This document shows, piece by piece, positions 49,401 through 56,360 of a stretch of 64,000 nt of DNA. The notes beneath the pieces are model-generated. The model ran no database searches. It worked only from the letters and a program-made list of their open reading frames with translations, and was not told the origin of the DNA. Source of the DNA: Homalodisca vitripennis. Its lineage: Eukaryota; Arthropoda; Insecta; Hemiptera; Cicadellidae. The stretch spans positions 70,935,501 to 70,999,500 of the forward strand of contig NC_060215.1 of NCBI RefSeq assembly GCF_021130785.1, in the 5' to 3' direction. The position numbers were made by a program, and so were the translations under genes. Numbering within the stretch: the stretch's first letter is position 1; each line of letters begins with the position of its first letter.

Positions 49401-51487
49401 CCAAAAGAATTAAGGACCAAATGCAATTAAATTTTTTACTGATCGGAACTTGTGATGGCAGTTTACATTTGAGTGTATTTGGACTTTTCTCTTGTGGTGT
49501 GATGAATATAAACAAGTATATGACAGATAATGAAAAAGATAAGCATACCTCAGTATTGAATGCAGAAATGAGTTCTGATATGAAATCATTGCACTTATTA
49601 GTTGCAGTTGATAAAAGTAAATTTTATGCAGAAACTGTTAAGGAGGATAGTGTGGTCCCAAAAACAGATGTTGATGTTTCAAATCAAACGGAAAATTTAG
49701 GTGTTGAAACAAAAGTTAATGAAGATAATACTACATCAAATGATTTGAAAGCAGAAGACAGTAAGGGGAAGGAAAATTCTAACAAAACATCTGGTGACGA
49801 ATGTGAACAGGTTATTGAAAGGGAATTTAAAATAGTTATACTAGATACAAGAGTTTTATCATCCAGATCTCGTGAGCTTCATGCCCTCTCTTTGAAACAT
49901 GGACATATAATATCTCTACTAGATTACTTATCCCAAACAATGCGTTCTATAATTGAAGCGTGGGAAAACATATATATCTTAGAGATTGAATCAAAACTTT
50001 CAAAACATGCAGCATCACTTCCAGAAGGTTCTGTGTCAGCCGATTTCTTAGAATTGTTATTGTTTGGTATGCCTTCAGAATCCCTAGAAAACTTTTTAAT
50101 GAAAGATTTAAATGATAAAGGCATTAAAAAGCTTGGCCATTCCATTGAACTAAGCCATTCTAATATACAAAAGTTAATATTGAAACATCTTTTATCTGTT
50201 GGACAAAGTCTTGCATATCACCTAGCAGAGATGAAGGGAATGGCAAAACTGACAGATCGTTTCAAAGTTTTGGGATTGGAAGAAGAAACTGTAGCAGAAG
50301 CTTTTAGTGCAGCTGGAGCTTTTCTGATAAAAGCCACTGAAGTCCAACTTGTCATAGATGAGAGTATGAAGAGGTACAAGGCATTTTTCCGGTGGCTTTA
50401 TGCTATAATTTTAAGAATAACAGATGATCGAATTCCAGACCTTACAATGTCAGATTTAAACCAACAGGATTTAGAGTTTATTGCAGAATACTTATACAAA
50501 TTGGATGTTAAAATTGACCAGGATGGAGTGACAAAAAGACACTGTTATTTGGATCATTTGGGCCAATATTTGGTGAACAGTGATCTAACCGTCCCTAGCA
50601 ATGAAGAGAACGACAACCTATGGCAACGGCTGCTGCAACAGAATCCTTGTCTTCAAGAACACTTTTGTGTTATTAAAAGGTGTAAAAATACATCTCTGCT
50701 TCAACAACACGACAGGCTAAAAGAGGCCACAACTAATGTTTTTAAAACTCCAGAATATGCAATAGGAAACATGTTCCAATTGAAAGAAATTGTTGACATA
50801 GGTAAAATTGCTTGTAAGAGGTTATCTATGTGTTTAGTTGATGACAATATGGTTCTTTTAAGTATCATTGAATCAAATTCACCAGACAGCTTTCAGTTGA
50901 TTCAAATTCCAACAAATGGAAACAAATCAGATGTTAGAATAAAAACTGTGTTATTTAAAACGGAAGATGAAGTTGTAATGAAGTGTTTGGATGTTCAGTT
51001 TTATCTTCCTGAAGTCCTATCAGTCCTTTTAGAAGAGAAAGATGAAAATAGAAATGCTGTCATTGTTCAGATGAAGTCCAAGACTATTTATGAGAACACA
51101 GAAGACATAATTAATGGCAATTCATTGACAGGTTCTATAGTAACACGTCAAATTCCAGATTTAGTAGCTTCAATTTTTGCTGTTAGTGGAACTCGTAAAG
51201 TAGCAATTGTTTTGTCTAAAAGCCGAAGGAAAGTTAGGCTTTTTGAAATGGAAGCTGAAGATGATGATGAAGAAGAAGAAATGGTTCTACTAGAACCTCC
51301 AGCAAATTTTGCAGAAGCCCAAAAAGGGTACTACAAACCAATAACTGAAGAAGTAGTTGTTGATGATGAGGAAAACAGCTCCAATTTAGACGATTCCTAC
51401 AAGTTAGTGTTAGATACCAGCAAAACCTCTTCAGAATGTAATAGCAGTGTAAAATCTTATCTAGAGGAAAGAGGAGAAAACAACTGA
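32886..51487 (+). CDS. ANAPC4: Anaphase-promoting complex subunit 4 (four coding exons)
   Basis: ANAPC4/APC4 is a scaffold subunit of the APC/C ubiquitin ligase, which marks cyclins and securin for destruction in mitosis. The joined exons 32886-32994, 34645-34773, 43744-43913 and 49310-51487 encode 861 residues, against about 800 in vertebrates. All junctions are GT-AG and keep frame (phases 1, 1, 0). The N-terminus carries the APC4 WD40-like block (VDLMVWSNKMDLLALSNSKG, LAWRPDGRVIAVAY, VSCLVW). The large exon carries the continuing propeller (LLIGTCDGSLHLSVFGLFSC) and the APC4 helical domain (KLGHSIELSHSNIQKLIL, LAEMKGMAKL, AFFRWLYAIILRITDD). It ends in an acidic tail (EMEAEDDDEEEEM). An in-frame TAA at 32850 precedes ATG 32886, fixing the start. 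An insertion rich in Lys, Asp, Glu, Ser and Asn (about residues 265-310) is longer than usual. No lesion is seen, so the gene looks functional. Confidence 0.93.
32995..34644 (+). other. ANAPC4 intron 1
   Basis: 1650 bp, GTAAAC at the start and TCTTTTGCAG at the end. AT-rich; no transposon or RNA gene was recognised in it. Confidence 0.8.
34645..34773 (+). CDS. ANAPC4: ANAPC4 coding exon 2
   Basis: 129 bp between CTTTTGCAG and a strong GTAAGTA donor. It encodes EIALHRLTWQRVWLLPPPTP and RKLAWRPDGRVIAVAYVP, the second WD40-like repeat conserved in APC4 proteins. Confidence 0.9.
35812..37365 (+). mobile_element. piggyBac-like element, internally deleted, nested in mariner
   Basis: A 1554-bp unit with TTAA on both sides (35808-35811 and 37366-37369). 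Termini CACATTAGCTGCC and CACGTTAGCAGCC are inverted repeats with two mismatches. Five subterminal copies of a palindrome-like block around GGCCAGATATGGTCGGC lie at 35966-35982, 36022-36041, 37082-37097, 37286-37305 and 37331-37350. It encodes the C-terminal part of a piggyBac transposase. The terminus differs from the CCCTTTGAGTGCC type seen elsewhere in this window, but the palindrome is shared with the element at 23856. Confidence 0.85.
36033..36719 (+). pseudogene. piggyBac-like transposase, C-terminal third only
   Basis: A 228-residue open frame. Residues from about 48 match the end of the DDE_Tnp_1_7 (piggyBac) transposase: VVSRWKDKRDVRMLSTLHG is the conserved W-D-K-V-LST-H block with a catalytic Asp. 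Then come KPQVVNDYNTAVRKSMNWYH and a C-terminal Cys-rich knuckle (NCKICYKKT ... TFCDQC) of the kind that binds TIR DNA. Full-length proteins are about 550-600 residues, so the N-terminal two thirds and the first catalytic Asps are missing, in keeping with internal deletion of the element. The first ~45 residues may be read-through of non-coding sequence. No stop or frameshift breaks what remains. Confidence 0.8.
37895..37924. repeat. (TA)n microsatellite
   Basis: About 15 TA units in ANAPC4 intron 2, at the edge of the mariner remnant. Confidence 0.95.
37925..40066. other. ANAPC4 intron 2, no recognised element
   Basis: AT-rich intronic sequence between the mariner remnant and a second (AT)n tract. 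Small open frames on both strands look like chance. Confidence 0.5.
40069..40092. repeat. (AT)n microsatellite
   Basis: Twelve AT units in ANAPC4 intron 2. Confidence 0.93.
40268..40350. repeat. Short tandem repeat, unit about 31 bp
   Basis: Units of the form TTGTTACTATATGCTA followed by TATACTATA occur about 2.5 times, ending at TTACTATATGGATC where the LINE begins. Confidence 0.8.
40411..42136 (+). pseudogene. LINE ORF2 reverse transcriptase, frameshifted
   Basis: Blocks in order: ALRGGSAPGYDGVPASALKD, a NYRPISLV block, a QYGFRADKTISDILFDV block, FLDLKKAFDSVNRNKL with the first catalytic Asp, VVQGSTLGPILFFIYIN, the catalytic FADD (in a shifted frame near 41250), and the thumb region (KKWMDQNVLSLNVSKTKFM). 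Frameshifts lie near 40800 and 41245 and more follow after 41566, so the copy is dead. The endonuclease domain is absent through 5' truncation. The motif order is that of LINE reverse transcriptases; the exact clade is uncertain. Confidence 0.85.
42468..43357 (+). mobile_element. PIF/Harbinger transposon, internally deleted
   Basis: An 890-bp unit whose ends, AGCCGC(A/G)TTTACACCGGA and onward, form about 28-bp inverted repeats. They are flanked by TTA on both sides (42465-42467 and 43358-43360), the 3-bp target duplication of PIF/Harbinger. It encodes only the first exon of the transposase (42624-43053). Around 43110-43330 the GCAACTC/GTTGGC-rich subterminal sequence forms further short inverted repeats. 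Confidence 0.88.
42624..43053 (+). pseudogene. PIF/Harbinger transposase N-terminal exon, frameshifted
   Basis: ATG 42624 begins a frame with RLRRFWVRPSLQARARHSGS, the typical RR.WVRP block near the start of PIF/Harbinger transposases. After a frameshift near 42840 the reading continues with NYRKAIPVHERLTITLRVLV, TGDSYTSISYLFKVSKSAIS and VYEALICFLKDNIQ, the helical DNA-binding region. It ends at a good splice donor (CAG then GTGAGT at 43054). The downstream exon with the DDE residues is deleted. It could not make an active enzyme. Confidence 0.8.
43435..43463. repeat. (TA)n microsatellite
   Basis: About 14 TA units inside the LINE 3' UTR. Confidence 0.93.
43744..43913 (+). CDS. ANAPC4: ANAPC4 coding exon 3
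   Basis: 170 bp between TTATCTTCTTGTACAG and a strong GTAAGT donor, entering in phase 1 and leaving in phase 0. It encodes KVMVVGEQVKGEVMLIDVEN and VSCLVWLQEK, matching the third strand set of the APC4 propeller. It lies between two LINE 3' ends (43694 and about 43938). Confidence 0.9.
43938..44815 (-). mobile_element. 5'-truncated LINE on the minus strand (ANAPC4 intron 3)
   Basis: On the minus strand, the C-terminal part of a LINE ORF2 is followed by a ~100-bp 3' UTR ending near 43938 (AATAAAGGATATTGTCTATT and a short AT-rich tail). The 5' end is cut at about 44815. It begins only ~25 bp after the exon 3 donor. A clear target duplication was not found. Confidence 0.8.
44045..44803 (-). pseudogene. 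LINE ORF2 C-terminal part (RT thumb and tail), 252 codons open
   Basis: An uninterrupted 252-codon frame with the post-catalytic RT and thumb region: CMKNDLVLNESKTKQMSFGN, KHLGVILDENLSWNNQVDNL, YYALFESHLRYGITVWGGST and QKRAIRVIAGLSPRQSCRDV. These blocks are typical of Jockey/CR1-group LINEs. The catalytic FADD region, palm and endonuclease are missing by 5' truncation. The open frame shows that this insertion is younger than the LINE upstream of exon 3. Confidence 0.87.
45637..46005 (+). repeat. Direct repeat copy A with mariner transposase N-terminus
   Basis: Runs from AGTCAGGAATCACAACCACT to ACTACTTTATTAAC. It contains ATGGCTGCCTCTATTGATTC, the start of a mariner transposase, here frameshifted by an extra base (CTCCCTGAC against CTCCTGAC in copy B). 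Identity to copy B is high, estimated by eye at over 90%. Confidence 0.85.
47003..47365 (+). repeat. Direct repeat copy B with mariner transposase N-terminus
   Basis: The ATG at about 47128 opens MAASIDSPDKCKLRSVIVFL, clearly similar to the N-terminus of the mariner transposase at 20005-21045 (MATMIESPTKCELRSVIRFL). It stops 38 codons in (about 47243). Copy B is preceded at 46880-47003 by a block also seen at 24045-24160. Confidence 0.85.
47815..47965. repeat. Third copy of the ACCATGTTGTGTGTCAACTT block
   Basis: It shares CATGTTGTGTGTCAACTTCA and the following CTAAAACATGCAC with 45650, 47020 and 24185. It then continues with AGAATACAGGCCACAAT and ACTAACCATCTACGACTGAC, as at 24260-24320. It is a part of a dispersed family. 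Confidence 0.7.
47966..49309 (+). other. ANAPC4 intron 3, distal part
   Basis: AT-rich intronic sequence with no recognised element, ending in the acceptor TTTTTTATTTCAG. Confidence 0.6.
49310..51487 (+). CDS. ANAPC4: ANAPC4 coding exon 4 (terminal, 725 codons)
   Basis: This one exon carries about 84% of the protein, from DGSSDFLPKLPSLSRTFGSL to the stop at 51485-51487. It includes the last part of the propeller, the whole helical APC4 domain and the acidic C-terminus. There is no intron, frameshift or stop in 2.18 kb. Confidence 0.93.
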   Translation, partial: DGSSDFLPKLPSLSRTFGSLPDNIEENLEDAKRIKDQMQLNFLLIGTCDGSLHLSVFGLFSCGVMNINKYMTDNEKDKHTSVLNAEMSSDMKSLHLLVAVDKSKFYAETVKEDSVVPKTDVDVSNQTENLGVETKVNEDNTTSNDLKAEDSKGKENSNKTSGDECEQVIEREFKIVILDTRVLSSRSRELHALSLKHGHIISLLDYLSQTMRSIIEAWENIYILEIESKLSKHAASLPEGSVSADFLELLLFGMPSESLENFLMKDLNDKGIKKLGHSIELSHSNIQKLILKHLLSVGQSLAYHLAEMKGMAKLTDRFKVLGLEEETVAEAFSAAGAFLIKATEVQLVIDESMKRYKAFFRWLYAIILRITDDRIPDLTMSDLNQQDLEFIAEYLYKLDVKIDQDGVTKRHCYLDHLGQYLVNSDLTVPSNEENDNLWQRLLQQNPCLQEHFCVIKRCKNTSLLQQHDRLKEATTNVFKTPEYAIGNMFQLKEIVDIGKIACKRLSMCLVDDNMVLLSIIESNSPDSFQLIQIPTNGNKSDVRIKTVLFKTEDEVVMKCLDVQFYLPEVLSVLLEEKDENRNAVIVQMKSKTIYENTEDIINGNSLTGSIVTRQIPDLVASIFAVSGTRKVAIVLSKSRRKVRLFEMEAEDDDEEEEMVLLEPPANFAEAQKGYYKPITEEVVVDDEENSSNLDDSYKLVLDTSKTSSECNSSVKSYLEERGENN

Positions 51488-51943
51488 CATTTTTATTCCT
51501 GAGGTTAGTTGTAGATTAATATTAATATACTACATTTGAATTAGGTTGTACGATTTTTAAATGTATCTTCAAAATTAGACTATCCACACTATTGTGGTTT
51601 ATCTTAAATTAAAATACAGTCTTTCATAATAAGATCAGAGTATTAAGAGGCATGCAGTTTAGTCAATTAGTTTACTGCTAGTGTTATACTTATTTTACAC
51701 TATAACTTACTTTGAATCTTAAACCTTATTCTTTGCCATAAATTGAAAGAGAGATAATGTGGCATCGTTGTTGTAACAAAATCATTATGAACAAATTGAA
51801 GAATAAGTCCTATTAAAACTTAATATGGAATGAGATCTTAAGAGGAAGTGATACCAGAATTGGTAGGGTTTTTTAGTGGGTGAGATTTCCACTAACCAAG
51901 TGCTCTATAGTGAGTGCTAAAAATGTATTAGCAGTTTCACACC

Positions 51944-51949
51944 AATAAA
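51944..51949 (+). terminator. Candidate ANAPC4 poly-A signal
   Basis: The canonical AATAAA, about 460 bp after the stop codon, is the first clear hexamer found downstream. Alternative weaker ATTAAA-type hexamers occur earlier, so the true site is uncertain. Confidence 0.4.
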
Positions 51950-52092
51950 ATAGGTAGGTGAATGTGGTAAGTAGTACTAGAATGGAATTTAGGTTGTAGT
52001 TATTATTTGTATATTTGACCTAATTAGACATTGTGTCAGTATTTTTAGAAAATAGAAAAAGGACAATGTAATGATGAAACAGTCTATATAAC

Positions 52093-52671
52093 TGTGACGA
52101 TTCTGATGGATTTCTTGGAAGCAACGTGTCACCGTGCAGGACTAGGCTTGCACCCGCCTGCACGATGAAGACCGTGGAGCGACCATAATCCTAATTACAC
52201 TATATTCTCCTGCCAGCTTTGATAAGAATTTTAAGTTATAATTTAAGCACAAAACAGTAAAAGTAAATCGTAAAACAATTTAATAACGCCAAAGATAATT
52301 TACACTTACCGACACCAATTTACACATACCGACACGCCGACCTCCCATCACGACCAAACCCGTCCCAACATACTAACAATTTATAATTTACAATGACCCC
52401 CCTATAATTTTCCGGCACCTAACCCCCCCAGATTATTAAATCAATCCATAGTGTGACACACAATTCTTAAAGTAAATAATAAAAATAAGACTTGCGACAG
52501 GTAATATTTCCGTCACCGCCACTCGCCGATCAGACGTCCTCACTGGTCCCTGACTCAATCTAGACTCCTGGTTATCAGACCACCGGTCCTCCATCCGCAC
52601 GCGGCTTATCAGAAAGACCGGTTCTAATCGTTGATTCGGCGGTCTGATAAATGTGGTGGGCAGTCACCACA
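52093..52671 (-). repeat. 3' LTR, complete (579 bp)
   Basis: On the minus strand it begins TGTGGTGACTGCCCACCACA and ends GAATCGTCACA, the TG...CA form of LTRs. The first 20 bases are themselves a near-perfect hairpin. It is preceded on that strand by a G/A-rich polypurine-like tract (52672-52690). The target duplication TAAC abuts its outer end. Confidence 0.87.
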
Positions 52672-54797
52672 ATCTCCCCCCCTAAAGGAAAAAAATGGAG
52701 AGGAAGTGGGAAGGAAGAAACATATAGTTAATAAAAATTTCAATTTGGAATATCCAAAAATTTTGGGTGCTCTCCACCAATCGAAGAGCGGGTGACGACA
52801 GGAGGACCAATTACATATTGATAATAATGGTGGAACAAAATCCAACTGTTGGTCTACTCTTGTACTAGTCACCCTTCAAGTAATGACCGAATAGGCGATC
52901 GCACCTACCGTTAATATTTTGTATATATTCTAAAACAACGGGAAAATGTCACACACCCACCCCCCGAACAGGAAAGAGTTCGATACAATCAGAAAGTTGT
53001 TATGTGATGTGTAGTGTATGTGAGGGATTAGGATTGAATTCTGGTCATCCTGAAAATAAAATTGCATGTGGATTCCGTGCGGAGAGAGTGGTTTACGCGC
53101 CTGGTTTTTGGCGACCTTATAGGTTGTCTTTGTTCTGCTTGCAGTCGATGTGCGTATACAGTCCTGTGGGTTTTAGCGATACTTCTAGTGAAGATAGTGT
53201 CTTCTTCCAGAGACGAGAGTTTTTTGAGGTAATGTGTTTTGGTGCTTACACTGTGGGTACGTCTCTTCTTTAGATGTTGCCGTTCTTGATCCGATAACTT
53301 CATTTGCAATTGCAGTGACAACACTGTTTCTTCACATGGTATGTATAGCTTTCAGTTATCCAATGGCCATTGTCAGGGTGGAGAATTTGGTAAGGATTAA
53401 TTTATGTGGAAAGTGCTCGGAATACACATGCGCGTATTTACAAATATTCACATATTCTTAAATTAGGAATTAATTGGAATATGATAGGATTTTGACGTGT
53501 CGTGTGGCGAAGTATTGTAGTATTTTTAGTAATGAGGTAGTATATTTTAAATTAGTGTGTGACATTGCCCATGTTCCCGCAAAGCTAAGGTGCGTAATAT
53601 ACGGCGAATAATTTTGGGGATGGTCGTCCGGCTGGATCATAACTTGCTTATGCGATATCCAAAAATAGCTCCGTTATATAAAAAAAATAGATCCACTTTA
53701 CGATTAAAGGTCGGATACACGAATATATAAATAAGCACACAAATAACAAAGGTATCCCTAACAAGGAAAACATACATTAAGGTATAATAGTGAAATGACA
53801 AGGAAAGGTATTTTTAAATATTCCCATTTACAATCAACACCTAACTCATATATTCGCTTGCACAAAATTCACGTAGAATGTAGACGGTGTATATATATCT
53901 AGCAATAAATAACATTTAATTATTTAGAAAAACATAGATATTGCAACTTAATGTTCGTTTGATCACATTAAATTTGCAAAATTCACACACAACACACATA
54001 CGAGCAGCATACGATGCTACGAGTAATAACGATTATTGTATTTCATACGATTAATGCGTTTATCATGTTTATATTCGTAACTCGTCTGAATAGTTTAAGA
54101 CAGGATAAACCTATCTGTTCAACATAACTAAATCAAATCCTAAACACAACATATATTACAACATAAATTACACAAAATAGCACAAAATTATTTTTAGTTT
54201 TTGTACAATATGACTCCTACAGATTTCCCTACATTTTGGTAAGACGTTAGTTGTTAGTAAAAGTAAAGGATAGAATAGAGATGTGTAGATTTTCTTCTTG
54301 TCTGATTGTGTATATCTATGGAGAAGAAAAAATTAATTTGACCATGTGATCAACATGTTCAAAAGAATCTATGCATTTCCTGGTTGATAAGCAATCCGGT
54401 AAAAGGATGCGCACTAAAAATATAATAAAAAAAATGCATCTTTACCATAGATTATTTTACCCAAAAGCTACGTAAAATTGCAATATAGAAAGAATTTATG
54501 AAAAAAATTACAATATACAAAGAACCCACCAACCGAGGAAACTCAGACTTCATCTCCATAGTGTGTTCAAAGTGTATATTTAGATACTCCACCAACGATC
54601 AACCACAGACCACTGTAGGGAAGCCCTCATAGAAAACTCCCTCAGACTCAGCAGCCGTGCAAGCAGCCGCTAACAGAGGACCCAAAAGTGTAATAATGTG
54701 TAAGAAGAATGTTAGAGTGTGAAAGAAGAGGAAAAGAAACATTGAACTAATATCACCTAGGTAGAATTGTGTAGGAATATGGTCGCTTACCACGGAC
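52672..54797 (-). other. Retrotransposon 3' region between integrase and LTR (env position)
   Basis: About 2.1 kb on the minus strand, between the integrase stop and the LTR. Two small open stretches lie here. One, at 54599-54793, begins five bases after the integrase stop and includes a hydrophobic run (FLFLFFHTLTFFLHIITLLG) that could be a membrane or signal segment. The other is a basic one at 53028-53324. Neither is recognisable as an envelope protein. The end next to the LTR is the polypurine-like tract. Confidence 0.5.
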
Positions 54798-56078
54798 TTA
54801 ATATTTAGGCATGAAAAACTTCTTTAATTGAGATATATGAGCCTTTCTTATAAACTTCCCATTTGTAGGATTGACGAGTCTAGCTGTGACAGGTGATGTA
54901 AAGCATTCCACCACACAAGGTTTGGACCACAGGGGGAGCAGTTTACTGTTGATGTTCTCAGCAGCTTTACTAATTGGATTATTTCGAAACATAACCCAGT
55001 CACCCTGTGAGATGTGGGTAGTTGTCCTACCAGCGTTGTATAAGCGTTCCCTAATTGACCTAGCTTTTTTTAAGTTTGAGAGTGCATTGTCCCAACGCTG
55101 TTGCATTGTTTGTAGCGGTTCTTGCGCCAGTAATGAATCGAGATTCCATGCCAATTCGAGTGGATGCTGTATTTCCCGGCCTAGAAATACGCTAGCTGGA
55201 GTTGCTTTAGTGCTTTCATGTGATGCTGAGTTAAAAGCTACCTGCAGCCAGTGAATGTTCTCATCCCAAGTCTTGTGGTTATGTCCGTGAAAAATTCGTA
55301 GTGCCACCTTAAGATTTTTATTAACCCGCTCAGCATGACTAGGATTCGGGTAGTAAGCAGAAGTGTAAATATGTTGGATACTGTAAGTCATACACATGTC
55401 TGCCATATGTCTAGATTTAAACTGGGATACGTTATCTGAAACTACAAATTTTGGGAACCCAAAAAGAGAAAAAACGTTTTTAGACAAAATATCCACTGTA
55501 GTTTTGGCTGTAGCATTTCTAGCTGGTAACAGAATAACAAACTTGGAGAACGCATCAACTACCGTCAACAGATATTGGTTGCCTTTGTTTGATCTAGGAA
55601 GTTTACCAATGTGATCTATGAATATCTTTTCAAAAGGTCTTGTAACTACTTCCGATGCAAGTTTACCCACTCTAGAGTTTTGAGCCTGCTTGGAACGTTG
55701 ACAAATTTGACATGATCTTACTCGGTCTGCTATTATTGTATCAAGTTTTTGGGCCCAAAATATTTTAAGAATACGCTTTTGTGTCTTTTTAATGCCCAAG
55801 TGAGCTGCAGTTGGGGACTCATGATAATATTTAATAACCATATCGATGAGTTTGTAAGGTAATACCACTCTAGGTGTATGTCTGTCCGATATTTTGTACA
55901 TCAACACTCCCTGACTAAGTTGATAGTTAGTGGGCCTATTACTCGACTTTATAATCTTTAAGAGATCAGGGTCTTCACGTTGATGAGTACCAATATCTTT
56001 AAACATTTCTGGGAATCCTGCCAAGAGTGCCACTTGTGGTAAGGTGGATGGCTTTTCCGATGAATTATTTGCGTGCAC
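54798..56078 (-). CDS. Ty3/gypsy integrase (cut off from the rest of pol)
   Basis: A 426-codon open frame that also extends a few codons upstream to the breakpoint at 56100. It has the integrase zinc finger H86, H93, C123, C126, then the rve core with D155 (KIFIDHIGKLP), D215 (FVVSDNVSQFK) and E250 (PSHAERVNKN), a D,D-35-E spacing. A C-terminal GPY/F-like region (LLPLWSKPCVVECF) is typical of Ty3/gypsy. Integrase joins the cDNA ends to host DNA. In this copy it lies in opposite orientation to gag and RT and has lost its upstream fusion partner, so it cannot be made as part of a Pol polyprotein from this locus. No stop or frameshift is seen within it. Confidence 0.92.
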   Translation of the reverse strand: MHANNSSEKPSTLPQVALLAGFPEMFKDIGTHQREDPDLLKIIKSSNRPTNYQLSQGVLMYKISDRHTPRVVLPYKLIDMVIKYYHESPTAAHLGIKKTQKRILKIFWAQKLDTIIADRVRSCQICQRSKQAQNSRVGKLASEVVTRPFEKIFIDHIGKLPRSNKGNQYLLTVVDAFSKFVILLPARNATAKTTVDILSKNVFSLFGFPKFVVSDNVSQFKSRHMADMCMTYSIQHIYTSAYYPNPSHAERVNKNLKVALRIFHGHNHKTWDENIHWLQVAFNSASHESTKATPASVFLGREIQHPLELAWNLDSLLAQEPLQTMQQRWDNALSNLKKARSIRERLYNAGRTTTHISQGDWVMFRNNPISKAAENINSKLLPLWSKPCVVECFTSPVTARLVNPTNGKFIRKAHISQLKKFFMPKY

Positions 56079-56100
56079 TTCAGTTGGTTCACTGTTTGTT

Positions 56101-56346
56101 GGCGTGTCGGTATGTGTAAATTGGTGTTGGTAAGTGTAAATTATCTTTGGCGTTATTAAATTGTTTTACGATTTACTTTTACTGTTTTGTGCTTAAATTA
56201 TAACTTAAAATTCTTATCAAAGCTGGCAGGAGAATATAGTGTAATTAGGATTATGGTCGCTCCACGGTCTTCATCGTGCAGGCGGGTGCAAGCCTAGTCC
56301 TGCACGGTGACACGTTGCTTCCAAGAAATCCATCAGAATCGTCACA
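56101..56346 (+). repeat. 5' LTR remnant, positions 334-579
   Basis: 246 bp identical to the inverse of 52093-52338 except for about one base. It ends CGTCACA just before the primer-binding site, so it is the U5/R side of the 5' LTR. LTR positions 32-333, including the expected promoter part, are missing. Confidence 0.88.
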
Positions 56347-56348
56347 AT

Positions 56349-56360
56349 TGGTAGCAGAGC
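56349..56360 (+). other. Primer-binding site (minus-strand priming)
   Basis: TGGTAGCAGAGC begins two bases after the LTR end. The TGG start fits pairing with the CCA of a tRNA 3' end. Location and TGG support the call; the identity of the tRNA was not determined. Confidence 0.7.
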
